Below are positions 1 to 11,377 of a DNA stretch of 64,000 bases, one piece after another. A program made the position numbers and the translations under genes. How positions within the stretch are numbered: the first letter of the stretch is position 1; the number at the start of each line of letters is the position of its first letter. The notes under the pieces are model-generated. The model did not search any database, had not been told where the DNA came from, and saw nothing but the letters and a program-made list of their open reading frames with translations. The stretch is from the NCBI GenBank assembly GCA_027924645.1, contig BSBN01000809.1, positions 49,134,001 through 49,198,000 of the forward strand. Reading direction: 5' to 3'. Origin of the DNA: Cunninghamia lanceolata (Eukaryota > Streptophyta > Pinopsida > Cupressales > Cupressaceae).

Positions 1-1730
1 GATTCTGCATGGTCCAAATTTCTTCATTTTCAACTTATTGTATGTTCCAATTGGGAACCTTTCTTTTCTCAAGTGAACCATGACTTCATCTCCTACCTGG
101 AACTCCTTATATCTCCTCTTTTGATTTGCCTTAGCCTTGTACTGAGTATTCATCTTATTAATGTGGCTTTTCACCTCTTCGTGCAAATTCTTCATGTGTG
201 CTACAAAGTCTTCAGCCTCGACACTTGTCTTTTCTCCTTTGTCCAAATTCCTTAACTCTGAAGCATTTCTTGGACTATTCCCATATACAATTTGGAATGG
301 TGATTTACCAGTATTCATATTGACAGAATTGTTGTAAGCAAATTCTGCCTGTGGTAAAATCAAATCCCATCCCTTGGGCTTATCTCTTACTAAGCATCGT
401 AGCCGGTTACCCAAACTCCTATTCACCACTTCTGTCTGTCCATCAATCTGTGGGTGGTGTGCAGAACTAAACTTCAAATTTGTCTTCAAGTTCTTCCACA
501 ATATCCTCCAGAAATAACCAACAAACTTGGTATCTCGATCTGAAACTATGCTCTTTGGTAGACCATGTAATCTCACCACCTCTCTGAAAAATAATTCAAC
601 AATATGAACAGCATCATTAGTCTTCTTGCAAGGAATGAAATGTGCCATCTTCGAGAATCTGTCCACCACCACAAAAATGGAATCATGTCCTCTCTATGTC
701 CTTGGTAATCCAAGAACAAAATCCATACTGATATCATCCCATGGCTTCTCTGGTACAAGTAATGGTTGATATAGCCCTATATTCTGACTTGTTCCTTTTG
801 TCATCTGACACACTCCGCAACTCTATACAAATTTCCTCACATCCTGTTGCAATTGTGGCCAATAATAATTTTCACCAACAATAGCAATGGTCTTATCTCA
901 ACCAAAGTGTCCATCCAATTCTCCACTATGTTTCCCCTTAATCAGGTTCTCTCTGATGGAACTCCTTGGAATGCACAACTGGCTTCCTCTAAACAACATG
1001 TCATCTTGGATTATGAAATCCAACCATTTTGTCGTATCCAAAGTAATAGGTTCCAAACAAGCTTTCCAAGCTTCTGCAAAATCTGGATCTTCAGGATACA
1101 AACTTTTGAGCTCATCGAACCCAACAACCTCTATCTTCATTTCTGTCAACAAATTTTTCCTTCTGCTTAAGGCATCGATAACTCTGTTGGACTTCCCACT
1201 CCTGTGCTTCAAAACAAAAGTATAGCTCTGCAAAAACTCAACCCATTTTAAATGCCTTTGGTTCAACTTTCCTTGACTATTAAGATACTGCAAAGCCTAA
1301 TGATTAGTATATAAAACAAACTCTTTTGGCAACAAATAATGTCTCCATTTCTTCAAAGCCTAAACTATTGCATAAAATTCTTGATCATAAAAAAAATACT
1401 TTTTCTTGGCATCATTAAGCTTCTCACTAAAATAGGCAATGGGCTTACCTTCTTGGCTCAAAATAGCTCCTATACCACTACCACTAGCATCACAATCTAC
1501 CTGAAATACCTTATTGAAATCTGGAAGTGCCAAAATAGTTTGTTCTATGACTTTCTACTTCAATGTATCAAAGCTTTTTTTGCTCCTTTAGTCCATCTAA
1601 ACTCTTTCCTATCCTCTCTCATTGTCTCAATTAGGGGTGCACAAATGCTACTAAAATTCCTAATAAACTTTCTATAAAAACTTGCCAAACCATGAAAAGA
1701 TCTTACCTCCATTGCACTCCTTGGCGTAGG
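1..1730 (-). pseudogene. RNase H C-terminus and integrase of the gypsy element
   Basis: Role in a live element: RNase H degrades template RNA, and integrase inserts the cDNA. On the minus strand, 898-1293 reads through an RNase H tail (HRSGKSNRVIDALSRR) into the integrase zinc finger (H..H near 900, SCGVC near 820). The catalytic core follows, with the first Asp in SMDFVLG near 725, the second in VSDRD near 540 and the Glu in DGQTEVV near 440. The C-terminal KMKKFGP stretch is at the left edge. Stops interrupt the frame near 820 (TAG inside the zinc finger) and near 695 (TAG after LGLPRT). The segment 1294-1730 (RNase H core) has no long open frame. It is continuous in layout with the RT frame at 1731-3467. 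Confidence 0.8.
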
Positions 1731-3467
1731 TCATTCAATGATAGCCCTTACTTTTTCTGGGTCCATCTTAAGACCTTCCTTTGAGACAACAAATCCCAGG
1801 TATACCAACTCCTTCTTTGCAAAACTACATTTCTTCAAATTAATCAACAACTTCTCTCTCGGCTTCTCTAGAACTCTTCTGATATGTATCAGATGCTCAT
1901 CCCAAGTCTTACTGAAAATCAAAATATCATCCAAATAAACAATAACAAAACTTCCCAAAAATTCTTTTAGTACCTCGTTCATGAGCCGCATGAATGTGCT
2001 CGGTGCATTGGTTAGCCCAAATGGCCTGGCTAACCACTCATACAAACCTTCCTTTGTCTTGAAGGTTATCTTCCATTCATCTCCTTCTCTAATACGGATA
2101 TGGTGATACCCACTCTTCAGGTCAATCTTCGTGAAGTACTTGGCTCCACTCAAACAATCTATGATGTCATCCATTCTTGGCAATGGAAATCTATACTTGA
2201 TTGTTATCTTATTGATGGCTTGAGAGTCTATACACATCCTCCATTCTCCATACTTCTTTGGTGCTAGTACTGTAGGTATTGCACATGGACTTAGGTTCTC
2301 CCTTATCAGTCCCTTCCTCAACAACTCCTGAACTTGTTTGTTCAGCTCTTCATTCTCTGCAAGGGTCATTCTATGGGTTGCCTTATTCGACAAACTAGCT
2401 CCTGGTATCAAATCCATTTGATGACTTATTTTCCTTACTAGTGGTAAACCTTCTAGAACATTATCCAAGACAATATCTTGAAATTCTTCCAACATCTCTG
2501 AGACTTCAGTTAGTACATCTTCACATTTCTCTTGACTAATCTTAGGAATCAATGCATAGCAATGATGCTCATGCTTCATACCCTCCAAAAAATTTCTACC
2601 ATCTACCAAGAAAATTCTAGCAGTACTACATAGCTTTTCTTCCACCTCCTTCAAGAGCTTCAACTTGTGACGAACTCCATTCTTTGTTAGGGAAAATGTG
2701 TTTGCACGGCCATCATGGACAGCACTCCTATCATACTGCCACGGCCTCCCCAACAACATATGACATGCATCCATCGGTATGATATCACACAGCACCTCAT
2801 CATTGTAGTCCCCAATCTTGAACTTCACTAAACGCTGCTCATTGACCAAAGCTCTGTGGTCCTTCTGCAACCATGCAATCCGATATGGATGTGGATGTTT
2901 TCTTCTTGTGAGCTTTAACTTATCAACCATCTCCTCTGAAACAAGATTGTCAATACTTCCACTGTCAATAATAATATCACAACACTTACCTTCACATTTG
3001 CACCTTGTGTGGAACAAACTCTTCCTCTGATTTGGTTCTTTCTCCTCATTCAACAAAGTTCTTCTGACAACTAGGGTTTCTCCCCTTTCGGCATCTTCAG
3101 AGTGCTCAGATTGCGCATCTTCATCGACATGTGCAACTTGTGCATTACCTTCAGGTCTTCTATTTTTCCTTCCTTGATGTTGTGGATAGTCATATGCTCG
3201 ATGTTCTTCTTCTCCACATTGGAAACAAGTTCCTCTGAAACCTCCTCTTCTAGGTCCTTGCCCAGGTCGGCCTCTTCCTTTTTGCTCACCATTGTTCTGG
3301 TCACAAGGGTGGTAGGTATTATCTCCTCTCTGATTTCGACTGGTGTCGGCTTCTTCACTTTTCTTTGAATCTTCATTTTTCCCCCCATAGGGTCTTCCAC
3401 CAGTCCTTCTGCCTTGACCTCTTCCCCTTTGCTTGCTGTCAAATCTTTTATTCAGCTTCTCCTCCAC
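1731..3467 (-). pseudogene. Gag C-terminus, protease and reverse transcriptase of the gypsy element
   Basis: A 578-codon open stretch. It has a Gag tail with a damaged zinc knuckle (CFQCGEEEHRAYDY, with the last Cys replaced by Tyr), a retropepsin-like region around DSGSIDNLVSEEMVDKLKL where the usual DTGA is DSGS, and a full RT palm with YLDDILIFS. The RT is preceded by the WRMCIDSQAINKIT and MPFGL-like (ARPFGLTNAPSTFM) motifs. The lost knuckle Cys would impair RNA binding. The frame stays open longer than the rest of the element, but it is framed by broken gag and broken RNase H, so I call it part of a dead polyprotein. Confidence 0.85.
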
Positions 3468-3479
3468 CTTTAGGGAAAA

Positions 3480-4187
3480 CTAGTATGCATCTTCTATAGT
3501 GGTCATTCTGACTAGGCTCAACTCCTCTTGAATACTCGGCCTCAACCCATTAATGTAACGGGCTACCTTCTCCTTGTTGGGCTCTGCATGACCTGTCCTG
3601 ATAGTAATTTTATAAAACTCATCTATATACTCGTTAACAGACTTGTTACCTTGCTTCACTCCTTGCAGCTTCTTCAGCAACTCCATCTCATAGTCCACAG
3701 GAATGAACTACTTCTTTAGTTTTTCCACCATTTGATCCCATCTGGTGATCTTTCCTTTTCCTCTTCTATTCCTCTCTAACTGGACCTCCTTCCACCAAAT
3801 ACTGGCATGGCCCTTCAATTTTGTTTTTACAAACTTGACCCGATCTGGGTCTTCCACATCTTCATACTCAAAATACTCCTCCATGTCATTGATCCAATCA
3901 ATAAGCTAATCCAGATTTAAATCTTTAGAATATGTAGAAACCTTGATCCTGGGCCTCTTTCCAATCTTTGAAATGGCCCTCAACAACCTAACTTCTGTAG
4001 GATCTCCTCTAGCTTCTTATTCTTCCTCGGATAGCTCTTCTCCAGCTTCATCTTCGCTTTCTTCACTTGTTCTTAGATCAAGCCCTCTTCGCAGCTCCTC
4101 TTGCAATGCATTGATTTGCCTTTGTAGGGCTCTAAAACCCTCTTTCATCAAAGCATTCCTCCCAATACGATTTCTTCGTGGAGGCAT
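3480..4187 (-). pseudogene. Gag N-terminal and capsid region of the gypsy element
   Basis: The start is taken at the minus-strand ATG at 4187, about 90 bases from the primer site. It opens a reading of MPPRRNRIGRNALMKEGF and then an acidic Glu/Ser stretch. The capsid core is visible at 3480-3698 (KLQGVKQGNKSVNEYIDEF, then RYINGLRPSIQEEL), typical of the retrotransposon gag family. Stops occur near 4018 (after the acidic stretch), near 3907 and near 3710, and again at 3480 before the downstream frame. Confidence 0.75.
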
Positions 4188-4274
4188 CTTGATCTCCGTA
4201 GAAAACCCACAACCTCAGGTCCTAGTGCAAACTACCTCACGGTCGATGATCTATCTACACACTCAGGAACCCTT

Positions 4275-4286
4275 GCTCTGATACCA
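4275..4286 (-). other. Primer binding site, initiator tRNA-Met type
   Basis: The minus strand reads TGGTATCAGAGC, the classic complement of the 3' end of plant initiator tRNA-Met. It lies two bases from the end of the LTR. It fixes the orientation of the element and the inner LTR border. Confidence 0.85.
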
Positions 4287-4288
4287 CT

Positions 4289-5159
4289 TGATGAAGGGGG
4301 TAAATCATAAAACACATAATAATAGAAATTGCACACAGAAAATGGATCTTTTTTTATTGATTTGGACCACTTGTTACATTACAGAAGCTCAAATACAATC
4401 AGAGGAATCAACCCTCCACAGGCTGCAACACATTACAGCTTCCTGTCACAAGATTCTAGAATCACCTACCTTCTATAACCCTAAATCAGCTAGGGTTTTT
4501 GTTTTCCCACCTATTCTTGACTCCACACTTGCCCCCTTAACTCTACTACTACCCAGGATTCCCAAAATAGTCATAAATAGCACTTTTTGGCGGCCTCCAG
4601 CTAAATTTTGAAATTTACAACTCCCTCCAACAGTAGGTCAACTTCTGAGAAGCATAACTTTTGATTCGAGTGTCCAATTGACGAACTGTTTTAAGTGCAG
4701 GAAATCTCACGATGTGAAATATCACACCAAAAATTTCTAAACAGATCTCTATCAACTTTTCAGGATGTTATGGGATGTTTTAGTGCCTCATATCTCATTT
4801 TGAAAATTTTCAGTGGCTTTTCAGAAAACAAAAACTTTAATATCTTTCAGCTCACAAATGATCTTTGCCTAATTCCTTCACCAAAGGTCTTATATTTCCA
4901 TTATGTAATTTTCTATAAGTTTTTGCTTCAATCCGTGCCCAAATGCAAACTTTCCTAAAATGGCAGGTACACTTTCCAAAACAGGCAGGTTGCTATTTTT
5001 AGCAGTTTTGGAAAAGCTAAAAGTCCTACATTATTATTCTAGATATTATGGAACCATAAACACTAATTATGGAAAGAAATGAAAACAACTACAATGATTT
5101 TGAATCTTCTTTTTGGGTGATGCAAGATTGCCCTTACACCATTGGATGCTCCTGCATCA
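4289..5159 (-). repeat. 5' LTR of the gypsy element
   Basis: Bounded by TGATGAAGG at the primer-site side and CTGCATCA at the outer side, giving the TG...CA ends expected of an LTR (minus-strand start TGATGCAGGAG). Length is about 871 bp. The inner border is set by the primer site. The outer border is inferred from the terminal inverted TGATG/CATCA only, because the partner LTR is outside the window. The five bases outside are CATAC, the predicted target duplication. Confidence 0.6.
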
Positions 5160-5493
5160 CATACTGATTATTTATTATGCTTCTAACATCATCATTGTGT
5201 TCCTTGTCATGAAATCAATTGGTTTTTTCTTCATTACCTTTGTGATCATTACTCCCATGACCTTGATTGACAATAGATTGTTGCTTTGAGATGACTTCAT
5301 ACTTGTCTTCATGAGCTACTCTAACTAATTTACCATCTACAATATAAGAGTTTGGGTTGTCCTAACATGCTGGAAAGTCTAGTTTTACCTTATGAGTCTC
5401 CATTTGGAATGGTTGGTCCATCACAATGTGCTTGGCATAACTCTCCTTAGTGCTAGTGACTTCTTGTATCTTGTCTTGAGTAGCTACATCCAT
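5160..5493 (-). pseudogene. Coding-like fragment of unknown function
   Basis: From a minus-strand ATG at 5493 one frame stays coding-like down to the LTR border at 5159, with two or three stops (one near 5361). The reading is rich in Lys, Glu, Asp and Asn (for example TQDKIQEVTSTKESYAKH). I do not recognise it. It could be the tail of a host or transposon gene into which the gypsy LTR inserted, or chance. The stretch between 5494 and 5722 shows nothing I can name. Confidence 0.25.
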
Positions 5494-5968
5494 GGGAGGT
5501 TAAGAAAGTGTGTTTGAGAAGATATGTTAAAAAATGTGAAATTAACCTAGAGATTGTGCCTATCACCTGAGGAAACTTTAAATTTTGAGATTTATAATCA
5601 TTTATTTACTTTAATTATATGATTATATTTTGATATTTGTGCATGAGATTACTTTACTCTATTGTACCAAAATGGACTAATTTATCTATGTATTATTCAT
5701 GATGCATATAGAAGTCATCATCATGCCGAGGAAATGAGTAAAGACTCTAACACTATAAGAGCGTGAAGTTGATAATGAGAGGAAAAGAGAAAGAATGAGG
5801 TGACTTTGTGAAAGTAGGAAATTGTCAACCATAGAAGAAGATATACCACCATTACCAATTAAAGAGAAACATGAATCATATAATCAATCTAAGAGAAAGA
5901 TGGAATTGGCAGCATAAAGAGAACAAATGTAAAACCTCCGTTCAATGAGAAAATTGAATCTCAAAGTT

Positions 5969-6148
5969 GGAGGCACTCCATATTTCACAGGTCAAGTTGA
6001 AGGTACACCATCATTCTCTTCTCAAATTGGAGGCACTCCATCTTTCATAGGTGAAGTTGGAGGTACATCTTCATTCTCTTCTCAAGTTGGAGGCACACCA
6101 TCATTCACATGTCAAGTTGAAGGTACACCATATTCTCCATCTCAACTT
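5969..6148 (+). repeat. Six 30-bp in-frame repeats (10-residue coding minisatellite)
   Basis: Six consecutive 30-bp units encode variants of GGTPSFSSQV. Units alternate between ggaggcac and gaaggtac starts, which suggests duplication of a 60-bp pair. Being a multiple of three, the array preserves the reading frame of the surrounding broken gene. Confidence 0.8.
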
Positions 6149-6342
6149 CAAGGTTTTCATCTTTTCCATCTCCAATTAAAGGTATGCCATCTATCCCATC
6201 TCAAATAAATATTGAAGGAATTCCTAATACTGAGTCAACTTTACCATTGAAAACACCTCCTAGAATTTTGCATAGAAAGCCTAAGTTTCCAATTGATATC
6301 GATGAGAATGTTTTGAGGCCCATACAAGATAAAATTCCCAAG

Positions 6343-6347
6343 CGTAC
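6343..6347. repeat. Target site duplication, left copy
   Basis: CGTAC directly precedes the left LTR (which begins TGTAATGTCCCC). It is repeated at 12818-12822 directly after the right LTR. Confidence 0.9.
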
Positions 6348-6671
6348 TGTAATGTCCCCTTTTTAGCTGATGTTGTTTGCGGATGGTTTAGCCTATTCCT
6401 AACCCTCGTAGGCTAATGCACATGGTTAGGGGGTCTTCTTGAGGCAGTCACCTGGTCGATGGTTGGTTTCCTGGATTCAATTGGATGGAAAAAATAAGGG
6501 AGATAATAATTAAATTAATTATTTGTAAGGTTATTAAATAAATAAATATTATAAAGTGACCTTATATTTAATTAATTTAATAAAGTGACTTAAATAAATA
6601 TTATTACATAAAGTCACTAAAATAAAATAATATTACTTTTCTAGAAGCTTCTTGAAGTGGGATTGAAAAAG

Positions 6672-6679
6672 TATAAAGG
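6672..6679 (+). promoter_or_regulatory. Probable LTR TATA box
   Basis: TATAAAGG sits in a GC-richer context inside the left LTR. The same site is kept in the right LTR at 11697. Position in the LTR fits a U3 promoter; the start of transcription is not determined. Confidence 0.5.
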
Positions 6680-6932
6680 AAGGGGCAAGGCAAGCTTCCG
6701 GGCATCCGATTATTGACATTTGCATTTGATGAGTTTTGTGGAGCCAAGGGTTTCTGCATATTTGGTCTTTGGGAACGGAAACTCCCATAGATTAGCATAA
6801 CTGAGGCGGTGAAATATCCTCCGAAGGGTTGCAAATTGGAAGGGATACTTCAGTCCTTTCATTTGTGCTTAAATCTGCAGTGTTAACAGGGGTTTGGAGG
6901 TATCAATTTGCATATCAGAAGTTTTCCTATTG

Positions 6933-7098
6933 GCTACTACAGTGTTTGCTACAGTGTTTTACTACAGTACGCTACAGTGTTTTTGCTACAGTAGCGCTAC
7001 AGTGATTGCTACATTGTGCACTACAGTGTTTTGCTACAGTGATTTGTTACAGTACGCTACAGTGTTGCTACAGTGTCGTGAACAGTAACGCTACAGTA
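6933..7098 (+). repeat. CTACAGT repeat cluster in the LTR
   Basis: About twelve copies of CTACAGT (or one-base variants) are spaced 8-18 bases apart, often preceded by TTG or GCG. The right LTR has the same cluster at 11960-12136 with small insertions, which explain the 12-bp length difference between the LTRs. The cluster lies about 260 bases downstream of the TATA box, so it would be transcribed. Confidence 0.8.
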
Positions 7099-7781
7099 TG
7101 GGGCATCTAGGAGAGGGTTTCAATTTGGGTTTGGAAGGGACTCTTTTCCTTGGTTGATGAGAAGGTTGGGTGCTACACTTGAGAGGCACGATTGGGGCTT
7201 GAGAGGGATGTTTATGAGCTATTTTGAGGCTGTCATTCCTTCATCTTCGTCATCAATTCACAGCAACTTACATTTTCAGATTCTTTCATGAGTTAGCATC
7301 TTTATATCAGCATTGTTTCATAGTTGTCATTTTAGGAGTTACATAAAATTGTAGAGCCAAGAGTCTTGGCCATTCATATCAGCATTGTATTAGACAATAT
7401 ATCTCAATAAAGGAGTGATAAGTTGTAGGCCATCTATTTGATGTAATGTGCATATTAATATCCATCATGATTAGCATAATAGTATGCATGCCAAGTGTTT
7501 GACAAAATGTCAATTGGCTATAGGTGTGCATTTCATGTCTAATTTTCATGTATATGTATCAAAAATACTAAAAGAGAAGTCATATATGTATTTAGATTAA
7601 TGCTTAGACATTATAGTTTGGATTTATGAGCATTTAGAATACTCAGCTATCATTATCAAGCAAAAATATCAGACTGAAAACACAGACCAGCAAGCATTGG
7701 GTTTACATCAGAAGTGTTTGACAATATTCCTTGAGCCTCTAATCAGCAAAATAAGGTCTGAAATAGCAAGGGATATTACAG

Positions 7782-7793
7782 TGGTATCAGAGC
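7782..7793 (+). other. Primer binding site, initiator tRNA-Met type
   Basis: TGGTATCAGAGC lies one base after the left LTR. It sets the element's sense strand as plus. Confidence 0.9.
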
Positions 7794-7846
7794 ATTTGTC
7801 CTGCCATCCTGTTGGGTAGATTGGACATTGAATCAGCTAGTTCATC

Positions 7847-10800
7847 ATGGTTACTTCAAGTACTCAGAAGCAATGGGACAAGAATATGGAAAAACTTAAA
7901 CAAAGTTTGAATAAGTTGGATGAAAACCAAAAGAGGATGAATGAATTGTTTTCACACCCTGCAAACATAGACAAAGCAGCTCGGTTTATGGCATCCATTT
8001 TTAAGGCGTCTACATCACAAAACAAAAGGGAGGAACAAAAGGTCTCAATAGGTGAAGTATCTAGAAACCTCTGCAATGACTTTTCAGCAAATAGTGACCA
8101 GCATACAGCTGATCCTATGGAGAACAGAATGGACAAAGGTGATGAGCAGGAGATGCCTTCTTTTGGGTTACAGGTTTCATCTTCTCTTCAGGAGGACAAC
8201 AATGGTATGGATTCTTTTAATAATTCCTTTGGGGCTGATGTTAAATGCACTCATGAAAATTCAGCGGGAAAAGTAACAGGTGAAGTGTGGACCAGTAGTA
8301 TTGAGCTTGGGTCTATTTCAGTTGATCTTCACCCAGTTGATGTTATAGAAGGTAGAGAGGAAGAAACAATGGATCTTACAGGACAGGGTTGCATGAGTCT
8401 CCTAGTTGGTGACATGGAGGTTATGATTGGGGACTCTTTCGATAGTCCTAAGAGTGATCTTACCTCTTTGCATGAGGTTAGCGATTCATCATCCATTGAG
8501 TCTATTTTTTGGAGGGATGATGAGGAGTTTGGGTTGGAAACTACTGCTGCTCTAGTTCCAAACCAGCATTAGGACACTTTAGAAGAATATTTTGATGAGA
8601 GTCAAGCTCTCTATTGGCAGCCCACAACTTCAACTAATGAATTTTCCTTGGTCCCTAAGTCTGATTTGGAGAACCAACTAAAGGTTGGTGAAGATAAGAT
8701 TGTTACAGCACTGTCCCATTTTGATCATTCCCACAAGATGGTGGAAATTCATCTATGGAAGGTCCAACTAGAGGGGAGACATAGAGGTGTTGAAGAGGCT
8801 TCATCAATCTCTGATTTGCAAGCATTTAAGACACCCATGGAGATTATGAAAAATAACTATTTAACTCTTCTTTCCGATAGAGATCACCTACTTGAATTGG
8901 GTGTCATATATTCAGATGCATTGAAGAGAAAAGAGGAAGAGGTTGATCAACTCACCACGGAGCTAATGAAGACTAGAAAATCTTTGGAAGACTCTCAAAT
9001 GGTTCTCCTTATGGCGGAAAATCAGATTGAGGAGTTGAATGGGGAGTTGAGTTTGGCTCATGCTTCACCAAAGAAATCAGAAAATCAGTCTTCTATTGCA
9101 GCCTCTTTGGATGGGCAAGAATCTTGTGTTGTGCATGTGATTGAGGGACAAGGAAATGAGGGAAAAGAAGAGCAAGTGATGGGTGAAGACAAACCAGTTA
9201 CATTAGAGCAGCTACATGAAGATAAGGTTTCTTGTGATGCTTCATTAGGTGAGTCTAGCATTGCTTCATCCTATCATGGTAAAGAATCAGATGGTGCTTC
9301 TATGAATGTTATTCATACATATGAAAGTCTATTGAAGGTCCAAGATATTAAGGTGGATGTGAAAGTTGATCCTTTGCTTAGTGGAGCAGCCACTAGTGTT
9401 TTGAATACATGTGATGAAGGAGACATTTTACAATGGCATGATGTCATCACTGATTTGTTTGAGGACAGCAGCACTATGTCCCATCATTCTCGTGAGATAG
9501 GAGCTTGTGATCATGAGAAAGCTAATGATATGATATCACACATTGATGGCAGCCCTACACCATTTGGTAGACATGAAGATATCAAGGATGAGAGGACTGA
9601 TTTTGTATATTTTGGCATCGAAGAGGTAAAGAAGTCCAAAAAGATTAATGAAGAATGGCTGCAAAAAGCCAAAGAGGCTAGATTAGTGGCTGCCAATGCA
9701 AGACAGCATCTTCAAAAAGTGAAAGAAAAGATCAATCTCATCAACATAGCAAGACAAAAAGGGATAGATAACATTAGAAGACTCTTTATTCAAATGCGGG
9801 ATGAATCTGAAAATACACTTGATTCCCCTAAGGTTAGTTCCATGTCAGGGGATAGAAAGCAGGACTATGATGGTCAACTATTGACAGAGGTTGGTGCTTT
9901 ATACCATGACTACATAGTGAGGAGAATTCATCACCTTTCTTTTAGTTCACATGCAGAGGATTGGTTGATGCATCAATGTGGATTGACGGGGGGCTTATAC
10001 CATCCATTGTGGGATGAAGAGTTGCCATCTACAGAAGATGGAACTAGAGCCTACAAGTACCCGACTCAGTTGTGTATGAGGAATTACTTGCAGGGACAGC
10101 AGTTAGTTATCCATCATGCTATTATGTATCCGACAAGGTTTGCTACTCCTATGTCACAGAGATTTCACACAGATACATGGTTACAGGATGATTATGGGGG
10201 CAGTACGTATGATGGCTTGGTTAGTCAGCACGTCCATAGGAATTGGGCAAAGGATAGAGGTTGTGCTTTCATGCTTGCTAGGCAGTTGTATGGTGCACTC
10301 GTGAGGGAAGAGGCACAAATATCCACTTCCGTTGATGCTGAGAGGGATCAACCCTCCACATTTGCATTGATTAGTGCAACTGACTTTATGAGTTGGTGTC
10401 AGGAGCACTCTTCTTCCAGCTTTGGCAGTTGGAGTATTGTGGGGACGCCAACATTTGCAGATGAGTTAGGAGATACTCATCTTTTCTGACAGTTGTTTGG
10501 GTCCATAACCCTTAGGTCTCAGTATCAGGGAGCAGCCTCTTGGAAGATTAGTGATTCAGTTGCATACAGTATGGTGCAGCAGGTGCCACCAGTTGTCATT
10601 GGTAGTGGATTGTTGATTCTGTTTTGGGATCCTGGTGGTGACGTGTTTGATTCATCACTCTATGTTGGTCCTGATAAGGTGTTCTACCACTCTTGGTGCT
10701 ATATTAGTGGTTTATGTAGAATGGTACAATGGAAGTCAACAGGTGCACTTTGTGACGGACTTTTAGTTTGGCACTAGGACCCAAGGATTGACATCAGAAG

Positions 10801-11377
10801 TGATATATGTATTTCAGCTGCAGAATTGCACAGTTTGTTGAGTTTTGGCAGGTTCTATGGCTGCAGTTGTTTTCAGCGAGATTTTGATGTAGTTCCTTAC
10901 AGATTCATTTGGGATCCGGGCATTAGTTGTGAGATACTCTCTAGTATGTTGAGGAATCCTTTGTGTGCATTAGGGTTCCAATCAGGGTTCACTGTTGAGT
11001 TTTGCAGCATGTATATGAGGGTGATTACTTGTAGTTGCACTTTTGATCTTTATGTACATGATTTGTTTCAGACGCATAGCTCAGTTGCGTATATGCTAGA
11101 TAGTGTGTATGACAGCTTAGCTTGCGCAGTTGTGGGAAGAAAGCATTGTCAGTATTTAGAGTTGTTTCCACTTAATGCTTATGCTCTTACGACATCTGGC
11201 GTTGGCGTTGATTTAATTCAGCAGGTTCAGTTAGTTGTGCTAGTGCTGGTGTTACAGGAGCTCTTTGGTGACAGCAGGGACATTACACAGATCCTCCCTT
11301 GGGATCCAGGTGGGGAGAAGTGTCTTTGTAGCCAAGATTGCTTGGGGACAAGCAATTTCAAGGAGGGCGGACTGTAA
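7847..11377 (+). pseudogene. Single 1,177-codon frame of unknown function in the non-autonomous element
   Basis: The ATG at 7847 is the first after the primer site. The same frame stays open to a TAA at 11375 that uses the first bases of the 3' LTR; it is broken only by TAG at 8570, TGA at 10487 and TAG at 10775. Open segments are 241, about 638, 95 and 199 codons. The N-terminus is Gag-like in style: short, Lys/Glu-rich and coiled-coil prone (KLKQSLNKLDENQKRMNELF). Residues about 345-440 and 610-670 are also coiled-coil prone (EEVDQLTTELMKTRKSLEDS; KKSKKINEEWLQKAKEARLV). After that comes a globular-looking part rich in Trp, His and Tyr (YHDYIVRRIHHLSFSSHAED), then a Cys/Phe-rich tail. I recognise no known domain, no zinc knuckle and no pol motif. 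It may be a highly diverged structural protein or a captured gene. Confidence 0.7.
11361..11372 (+). other. Polypurine tract
   Basis: AGGAGGGCGGAC lies directly before the right LTR, the position and purine bias expected for plus-strand priming. It overlaps the last codons of the internal frame. Confidence 0.7.

Larger units (their letters stand above)
1..5159 (-). mobile_element. Ty3/gypsy LTR retrotransposon, chromovirus-like, truncated by window edge
   Basis: Read on the minus strand the order is 5' LTR (4289-5159), initiator-Met primer site, gag, protease, reverse transcriptase, RNase H and integrase; the element runs off the left edge. The order PR-RT-RH-IN is diagnostic of Ty3/gypsy. 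The Met primer site plus a gag that begins MPPRR is usual for plant chromoviruses. The chromodomain and 3' LTR would lie outside the window, so the clade is an inference. Several in-frame stops show the copy is dead. Confidence 0.85.
5723..6347 (+). pseudogene. Left half of a split, decayed gene (unrecognised family)
   Basis: The frame starting at the ATG at 5723 reads, with several stops, through a basic segment (NERKRERMRR), then six 10-residue repeats (see 5969-6148). After a frameshift near 6155 it reads a clean segment from 6160 that ends ...ENVLRPIQDKIPKRT exactly at the LTR insertion. Joining base 6347 to base 12823 (dropping the element and one target copy) keeps the frame and gives a coherent reading across the junction. 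The two halves were therefore one gene before insertion. Function is unknown; see 12823-15318 for the second half. Confidence 0.6.
6348..7780 (+). repeat. Left (5') LTR of the non-autonomous element
   Basis: Starts TGTAATGTCCCC and ends GGGATATTACA (TG...CA). Length 1,433 bp. It contains a plausible TATA box (TATAAAGG near 6672) about 20 bases after an A-rich run, and a block of about a dozen CTACAGT copies at 6933-7098. An AT-rich segment at 6490-6610 holds ATTAATTATT-type words. Confidence 0.92.

Noticed and set aside
2818..3442. Open frames antisense or shifted to the gypsy gag-pol
   Set aside because: Shadows of the real coding frame at 1731-3467.
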